64,000 nt of DNA from JARYGU01 sp033795365 (lineage in GTDB: Bacteria; Pseudomonadota; Alphaproteobacteria; Rhizobiales; Rhizobiaceae). Under the pieces are notes generated by a model, which saw only the letters and a program-made list of their open reading frames with translations, had not been told where the DNA came from and did no database searches. A program made the translations under genes and the position numbers. The stretch lies in assembly GCA_033795365.1 (NCBI GenBank), contig JARYGU010000007.1, positions 177,272 through 241,271 on the forward strand, in the 5' to 3' direction. Positions within the stretch are counted from its first letter, which is position 1; every line of letters starts with the position of its first letter. Below, in pieces: positions 57,656-64,000 of this stretch.

Positions 57656-58158
57656 TCACGCGGGAGGATTTCGTCGCCCGCTTCGGCGGGGTCTTCGAAC
57701 ATTCGCCTTTCATCGCCGAGCGCGCCTACGACGCCGGCACGATCCGCGAACCGCTGACGGCGCAAGGGCTGCATGAGGCGCTCTGCGCGCAGTTTCGCGC
57801 CGCGAACGCGGCGGAGAAGCTGCGCGTGCTGCGCTCTCACCCCGATCTTGCGGGCAAGCTCGCGATCGCCGGCAAGCTTACCGAGGACAGCCGCAAGGAG
57901 CAGGCGGGCGCCGGTCTCGATCGGCTCACGCCCGAGGAGCATGCACGGTTCACGGAGCTGAACACCGCCTATCTGGAGAAATTCGGCTTCCCCTTCATCG
58001 TGGCCGTCAAGGGTCTCGACAAAGGAGATATCCTCGCCGCATTCGAGCGGCGGATTGACAACAGCCCCGAACAGGAATTTGAAGCGGCCCTGACGCAGGT
58101 GGAGCGGATCGCGCTCCTGCGGCTCGACGCAATGCTTCCCGGAGATGGACATGAGTGA
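57652..58158 (+). CDS. uraD: OHCU decarboxylase
   Basis: 168 residues, starting at the ATG overlapping the puuE stop. Conserved features are FGGVFEHSPFIAERAYD, LRSHPDLAGKLAIAGKLTEDSRKEQAGAGLD and EKFGFPFIVAVKGLDK with ILAAFERRIDNSPEQEFEAAL. It decarboxylates 2-oxo-4-hydroxy-4-carboxy-5-ureidoimidazoline to (S)-allantoin, directly upstream of the PuuE step. It overlaps the alc start by about 14 bp. Confidence 0.94.
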   Translation: MITREDFVARFGGVFEHSPFIAERAYDAGTIREPLTAQGLHEALCAQFRAANAAEKLRVLRSHPDLAGKLAIAGKLTEDSRKEQAGAGLDRLTPEEHARFTELNTAYLEKFGFPFIVAVKGLDKGDILAAFERRIDNSPEQEFEAALTQVERIALLRLDAMLPGDGHE

Positions 58159-59179
58159 CCTTACCGCTGCCGCGCTTCCCGATTTTGCGAAGGGCGCGGT
58201 CAATCTCGCCTCGGCAAGGCTCGGCGCGAAGGGGCTTTTCGCTACGGACGAGTTCTTTGCGCCGCTGTCGCGCATGCTCGCAGACACGCCGGCGCTCTGG
58301 CAGGAGGGCGTCTATGACGAGAACGGCAAGTGGATGGACGGCTGGGAGAGCCGGCGCAAACGCGTTCCCGGACATGACCATGCCGTCATCCGTCTCGCCA
58401 TGCCCGGGCGCATCCTCGGTTTCGACGTCGATACCAGCTATTTCACCGGCAACTATCCGCCGCACTGCTCGATCGAGGCGTGCCGCTTCGACGAAGGCGA
58501 TCCGGACGACGCCGCGCGATGGACGGAAATCCTGCCGAAATCGCCGCTCGGTCCCGGTGCGCATCATTATTTCGAGCTTGAGAGCGCCCTGAAGGAGAAG
58601 ATCTGGACGCATCTGCGCCTGCATATCTACCCCGACGGCGGCATTGCGCGCCTGCGGGTCTTCGGGAATGCCCATTTCGACTGGGAGAAGGTGGGGCCGG
58701 CGGATGAAGTCGACCTCGCCTATATCTTCAACGGCGCCAAGTCGGTCGCCTGGTCCAATGCGCATTACGGCGTGCCCGACCAGATGCTGGCGCCCGGACG
58801 CGGGGTCAACATGGGCGACGGCTGGGAGACGGCGCGCCGTCGCGGGCCGGGTCACGACTGGGCGATCATCCGGCTCGGCCATGGCGGGCGCATTTCGCGC
58901 GTCGTGGTGGACACGGCTCACTTCAAGGGCAATTATCCGGACACATGCGAACTGCTCGGCGCCTGGCTGCCGGGGCACCCGGACCATTTCAGCGAAGAGG
59001 AGATCGCGGCTTCGGCAGACTGGAAACCGATCCTTTCGCGGCAGAAGCTGCAGATGGATCATATCCACGAATTCTCCGGCGAAGCGGTCGGCGACATCGG
59101 GCCGGTGACGCATGTGCGCTTCGCCATGCACCCGGATGGCGGCGTCAGCCGGTTGCGGCTCTTCGGAACCAAGGCATGA
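58145..59179 (+). CDS. alc: Allantoicase
   Basis: 344 residues (ATG at 58145, with a second ATG two codons later). The two homologous halves of allantoicase are visible: VPGHDHAVIRLAMPGRI with DTSYFTGNYPPHC, and GPGHDWAIIRLGHGGRI with DTAHFKGNYPDTC. It hydrolyses allantoate to ureidoglycolate and urea. It overlaps uraD upstream and allA downstream (ATGA), part of a tightly packed operon. Confidence 0.94.
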   Translation: MDMSDLTAAALPDFAKGAVNLASARLGAKGLFATDEFFAPLSRMLADTPALWQEGVYDENGKWMDGWESRRKRVPGHDHAVIRLAMPGRILGFDVDTSYFTGNYPPHCSIEACRFDEGDPDDAARWTEILPKSPLGPGAHHYFELESALKEKIWTHLRLHIYPDGGIARLRVFGNAHFDWEKVGPADEVDLAYIFNGAKSVAWSNAHYGVPDQMLAPGRGVNMGDGWETARRRGPGHDWAIIRLGHGGRISRVVVDTAHFKGNYPDTCELLGAWLPGHPDHFSEEEIAASADWKPILSRQKLQMDHIHEFSGEAVGDIGPVTHVRFAMHPDGGVSRLRLFGTKA

Positions 59180-59679
59180 CGGGCGAAAGGCTCGCCGTCA
59201 GGCCGCTGACGAAGGATGCCTTCGCCCCCTTCGGCACGGTGATCGAGGCGGATCCAGAGACGATGCGGCTCATCAACGGCGGAGCGACCGAACGGTATCA
59301 TGCGCTGGCGCAGCCGGAGGCGGCGGGAGAGGGCGCAAGCGTCGTCATCAGCATCTTCCGCAGCAGCCCCCGGCAGTTTCCCTATTCGGTCGGCATGATG
59401 GAGCGCCACCCTTTCGGCAGCCAGAGCTTCTCGCCGATCGACGGGCGGCCGTGGCTGGTGATCGTATCCGAGGATGAGGCCGGCAGGCCGGCACGGCCGC
59501 AGGTGTTCCTGGCAAGCGGTCGCCAGGGGGTCAACTACCGGCGCAATGTATGGCATCATCCGTTGATGGCTCTCGGCAAGGTCAGCGATTTCATTGTAGT
59601 CGATCGCCAGGGACCGGGGATCAATCTCGAAGAGCATTTTTTCGAACGTCCGTTCATCATCGACGATCCGGAGGTGTGA
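59176..59679 (+). CDS. allA: Ureidoglycolate lyase
   Basis: 167 residues from the ATG overlapping the alc stop. Typical AllA segments are RPLTKDAFAPFGTVIEAD, SVGMMERHPFGSQSFSPIDGRPWLVIVS and GVNYRRNVWHHPLMAL with FIVVDRQG. It cleaves ureidoglycolate to glyoxylate and urea, the last step of the pathway here. It is one base from the uraH start. Confidence 0.93.
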   Translation: MTGERLAVRPLTKDAFAPFGTVIEADPETMRLINGGATERYHALAQPEAAGEGASVVISIFRSSPRQFPYSVGMMERHPFGSQSFSPIDGRPWLVIVSEDEAGRPARPQVFLASGRQGVNYRRNVWHHPLMALGKVSDFIVVDRQGPGINLEEHFFERPFIIDDPEV

Positions 59680-59680
59680 C

Positions 59681-60043
59681 ATGACGAAGCCTGGACGCCT
59701 CACGACCCATGTCCTCGATACTGCCCGCGGCCAGCCGGCGGACGGCCTGAAGATCGACCTCTACTGGATCGAGAACGGCGAGCGGCAGTGGATCACCACG
59801 GTCGAGACCAACAGCGACGGCAGGGTGGACGGGGCTCTCGCCGAAGGTACCGGGATGATGGCGGGGCTCTACGAGCTCGTCTTCCACGCCGGCGACTATC
59901 TGCGGCGGAGCGGAGCCGAGCTTCCGGACCCGCCCTTTCTCGACGTGATCCCGCTGCGTTTCGGCATCGCGGATCCTGCCAGCCACTACCATGTGCCACT
60001 GCTGCTTTCGCCCTACGGCTATTCGACCTACCGGGGAAGCTGA
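59681..60043 (+). CDS. uraH: 5-hydroxyisourate hydrolase (transthyretin-like)
   Basis: 120 residues with the transthyretin-related family marks: LTTHVLDTARGQPADGL at the start, HYHVPLLLSPYGYSTYRGS at the end, and the invariant C-terminal YRGS. It hydrolyses 5-hydroxyisourate, the product of urate oxidation, to OHCU for UraD. It is the last gene of the plus-strand purine operon and converges with the MDR gene with no gap. Confidence 0.95.
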   Translation: MTKPGRLTTHVLDTARGQPADGLKIDLYWIENGERQWITTVETNSDGRVDGALAEGTGMMAGLYELVFHAGDYLRRSGAELPDPPFLDVIPLRFGIADPASHYHVPLLLSPYGYSTYRGS

Positions 60044-61114
60044 TCAATCCGGCACCACCACCAGCTTGCCGACGAAATTCTTGGCCATGAAATCCGTCTG
60101 CGCCCGGTGGAACTCGGAAAGCGGGTAGACGCCGCCGACGAGGGGGCGGATTTTCTTTTCCTCGATATAGCCCACCAGCCGGCAGAAATCGGCGCGGCTG
60201 CCCTGGCTGGAGCCGTGGAGTTCGAGCTGCTTCAGATACATCGTCCTGAGGTCGAGCTGGACGACAGGCCCGCCGATGGCGCCGGCCGTGGTGTAGCGGC
60301 CTTCCGGGCGCAGGATCTTCAGAAGGTCGTTGAAGAGCGGGCCTGCAACGAGATCGGCCACCACGTCGATCGGCCGGCCGCCGGCGGCACTGTCGACGGC
60401 GACGACGAAATCGCCCTTGCCGCGCGTCACGACGGCCTCGGCGCCGATATCGAGCATGGCTTGCTCCTTGCCGGGTGCGGTGACGGCGATCGGGATCGCG
60501 CCGCGCGCGCGGGCGAGCTGGACGATCGCGGAGCCGACCCCGCCGGACGCCCCGGTGACGAGGACGCGTTCGCCGGCGGCAAGCCGCGCCCGCTCCAGCA
60601 TGCGCTCGCCGGTGAGGTATGCGCAGCAGAAGGTGGCAAGCTCGATGTCGCTGAGATCGGTCGCGACGACATGGGCGTTTTCGGCGGGCAGCGCCATATA
60701 TTCCGCATAGCCGCCGTCGCGGCCATGGCCCATGTAGTCGATGTCGGCGAGGCTGTCGTCCTCGCGATTGTAGATCGAGAAATCGACCATGACGCGCTCG
60801 CCGATGCGGGCGGCATCGACGCCCGGCCCGACCGCGACCACATGCCCGACCGTGTCTGTGCCCTGGATGCGCGGAAAGGTGAGCGTATTGCCCTGGCGGC
60901 GCCAGGTGGAGACCGCGGCCGGATCGTCCTCGGTGCCGTAGGCGCCCTCGCGCACCCAGACGTCGGTATTGTTCATTCCGCAGGCAGTGACCCGGATCAG
61001 GACCTCGCCTTCGGCAGGCGAGGGGACCGCCACGTTGCGGCTGTAGACGAGCTTGTCGAGCCCGCCATGCCCCACCAGTTGCACCGCCGCCATCGTTTTC
61101 GGAATGATGCCCAT
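60044..61114 (-). CDS. Zinc-type MDR family alcohol dehydrogenase/quinone reductase-like
   Basis: 356 residues of the medium-chain dehydrogenase/reductase family. GxGxxG-like TGASGGVGSAIVQLARARG is the cofactor site; the N-terminal half has VTACGMNNTDVWVREGAYG, PRIQGTDTVGHVVAVG and VDFSIYNRE. The GHE zinc motif is replaced by GTD, so it may be zinc-independent, like quinone oxidoreductases. It is in the same orientation as guaD and puuD, about 170 bp downstream of guaD. A role in purine breakdown is not evident. Confidence 0.82.
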   Translation of the reverse strand: MGIIPKTMAAVQLVGHGGLDKLVYSRNVAVPSPAEGEVLIRVTACGMNNTDVWVREGAYGTEDDPAAVSTWRRQGNTLTFPRIQGTDTVGHVVAVGPGVDAARIGERVMVDFSIYNREDDSLADIDYMGHGRDGGYAEYMALPAENAHVVATDLSDIELATFCCAYLTGERMLERARLAAGERVLVTGASGGVGSAIVQLARARGAIPIAVTAPGKEQAMLDIGAEAVVTRGKGDFVVAVDSAAGGRPIDVVADLVAGPLFNDLLKILRPEGRYTTAGAIGGPVVQLDLRTMYLKQLELHGSSQGSRADFCRLVGYIEEKKIRPLVGGVYPLSEFHRAQTDFMAKNFVGKLVVVPD

Positions 61115-61280
61115 CGTCGCTCCCTTTCTCTTCTTTCAATCGCGGCTCTGCCGCTCGCCTTCGGAAGGCGATGCTGGCATTTTCGGGAAGAGAGAATAAC
61201 CGTTGCCGGGCGCCTGGGGAGAAAGATGGGCTAAATTTGCCGCGGCTGACGGAGAGACTGTCTGCCAGACCGCGGCCGGG

Positions 61281-62584
<1,304 letters not shown>

Positions 62585-62588
<4 letters not shown>

Positions 62589-63826
62589 TGCGTGGCTTCT
62601 CCCGACGCTGCGTTTTCGTACCAGGCCGTCAGCAGCCTGCGCTCCCCGGCGGTCATGCCGGTGAGGTTGCCGGGCGGCATGGCATGGCTGCGGCCCGCCT
62701 GGATATAGATTTCGCGGGCATGCGCCGCAATCGCCGCGTCGCTTTCGAAGACGATATCCTTCGGCGCGGCATGCAGGCCCTCCCATACCGGCTCGGCGGC
62801 GTGGCACATGGAGCAGCGGCTGGAGACGACGTCCCGGACTGCCGGAAAATGCGCACTCTCGGCAAATCTGCGGAAAACGGCGGGCGCTGCGGCGCTGTCG
62901 GCCTCGCCGGTCAGCACCTTCGGCGCGGTCGAAAGCCACATGACGAGGATGAAGAGGATGGCGGTCGCGAGCCATGTCCAGGTCGGACGGCCCTTGCGGG
63001 CATGTGTCGTGTTGAACCAGTGGCGGATCGTGACGCCCATCAGGAAGACGAGCGCCGCGATGATCCAGTTGAACGCCGTCGCGAAGGCGAGCGGATAATG
63101 GTTCGACAGCATGAAGAAGATGACGGGCAGCGTCAGGTAGTTGTTGTGCAGCGAGCGCTGCTTGGCCTGCGCGCCGAGCTTCGGATCGGGTGTGCGCCCG
63201 GCGATCAGGTCGGCGACGACGATCTTCTGGTTGGGGATGATGATGAAGAAGACGTTGGCCGACATGATCGTCGCGGTGAAGGCGCCGAGATGCAGGAAGG
63301 CGGCGCGCCCGGTGAAGACCTGGGTATAGCCCCAGGCCATTGCCACCAGCACGACATAGAGCAGCGCCATCAGGCCCCAGGTGCTTTTGCCGACCGGCGA
63401 CTTGCAGAGGAGGTCGTAGAGGATCCAGCCGAGCGCCAGCGAGGCGAGCGAGATGAGGATCGCGGTGGTCGCGGAAATGTCGAGCACCTGCCGGTCGACC
63501 AGGAAGAGCTCCGCGCCGCCGTAATAGACGATGCAGAGCATGGCGAAGCCGGAAAGCCAGGTGGCGTAGCTTTCCCATTTGAACCAGGTCAGGTGCTCCG
63601 GCATCGCCGCCGGCGCCACCAGGTATTTCTGGATATGGTAGAAGCCGCCGCCATGCACCTGCCACTCCTCGCCATAGGCGCCGGCGGGCAGGTGGTCGCG
63701 CCTGACCAGGCCGAGGTCGAGCGCGATGAAATAGAAGGAGGAGCCGATCCAGGCGATGGCGGTGATGACGTGCAGCCAGCGCGCCGCGAAGGAAAGCCAT
63801 TCCCAGACGATGGCATATTCATACAT
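62585..63826 (-). CDS. puuD: Urate hydroxylase PuuD, membrane-bound with cytochrome c domain
   Basis: 413 residues from the ATG at 63826 (MYEYAIVWEWLSFAARWLHV); the longer frame to 63958 adds a non-conserved head. About eight membrane helices form the N-terminal urate-oxidase domain (AIAWIGSSFYFIALD, HLTWFKWESYATWLSGF, SANVFFIIIPNQK). A C-terminal cytochrome c domain has CSMCH (heme-c binding) and an HAMPPGNLT axial Met. It oxidises urate to 5-hydroxyisourate and passes electrons to the respiratory chain instead of O2/H2O2. Coupled to guaD by a 4-bp overlap. Confidence 0.94.
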
Positions 63827-64000
63827 GCATGATCCCCATTTCTTCCTCCCCGTGTGAATCACATTGCGAAAAATTTGCGGGCGAGGGAAGGGGCGGGCGT
63901 CGATCCTTTCTCCGGGCATGGCAAAGCGCCCGTATGGCGTCCACCGGGTTGATGACATCCGTTCATTCCGGAGAACCGCGCGAGAGCGTCGCCTCTGGAA

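Overview
The window reads as a chromosomal segment from a member of the Rhizobiales, probably Rhizobiaceae (Rhizobium, Agrobacterium, Ensifer or Shinella type). The signs are GC-rich coding sequence, a ChvE-GguABC sugar system next to a GbpR-type LysR regulator, rhizobial-type xylose and myo-inositol ABC transporters, a rhizobial IS630-family element and remnants of a rhizobial/alphaproteobacterial plasmid or ICE backbone (ParB-like, DUF736). The genus cannot be fixed from this sequence alone.

Left part (1-24.6 kb): accessory DNA. Four LysR regulators each sit divergent to, or beside, small redox or efflux genes: an MBL hydrolase and a Tat-exported aldo/keto reductase, an SDR, an MFS pump, and a flavin LLM oxidoreductase with an MFS pump. 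A MarR-epimerase pair follows the second LysR gene. On the minus strand at 7.1-12.9 kb is a probable acid/decarboxylation operon: glutamate decarboxylase, two tandem AspT-family exchangers and a decayed oleate hydratase. At 13-17.4 kb lies a scar of an integrative or plasmid element: a truncated ParB, a small membrane protein, a uridine-kinase-like NTPase, a DUF1778/GNAT toxin-antitoxin pair and a frameshifted DUF736 gene. A decayed IS630 copy closes this part just before tRNA-Arg(CCG). The 3' end of that tRNA points into the accessory DNA, as expected for an island boundary.

Middle part (24.6-46.3 kb): a sugar hub. xylFHG with a divergent ROK regulator, a myo-inositol ABC transporter with inositol dehydrogenase, and gbpR // chvE-gguA-gguB-gguC-arabinonate dehydratase lie close together. 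An MHYT-GGDEF-EAL cyclic-di-GMP protein sits between the xylose and inositol loci. Each sugar locus has a visible palindrome in its control region: a 10+1+10 bp palindrome upstream of xylF/xylR, a GGAA-N6-TTCC site upstream of the inositol transporter, and a 12-bp inverted repeat between gbpR and chvE.

Right part (46.3-64 kb): a glycine-rich repeat protein, an EamA exporter, a DEAD-box helicase, a host-attachment-family protein, a hybrid histidine kinase and a split MnmC system (MnmD and an FAD oxidoreductase with overlapping divergent start codons). A PRC-barrel protein follows, then a purine catabolic cluster: DUF1045, puuE, uraD, alc, allA and uraH on the plus strand, and an MDR oxidoreductase, guaD and puuD on the minus strand. 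Together these cover guanine deamination and urate oxidation through allantoin to glyoxylate and urea; xanthine dehydrogenase is not in the window.

I do not see CRISPR arrays, rRNA, prophage structural genes or a clearly new multi-gene defence system. The strongest candidates for something under-described are the gadB-aspT-aspT-ohyA arrangement, the glycine-rich repeat protein, the DUF1045 link to purine breakdown and the DUF1778/GNAT module inside the element scar.
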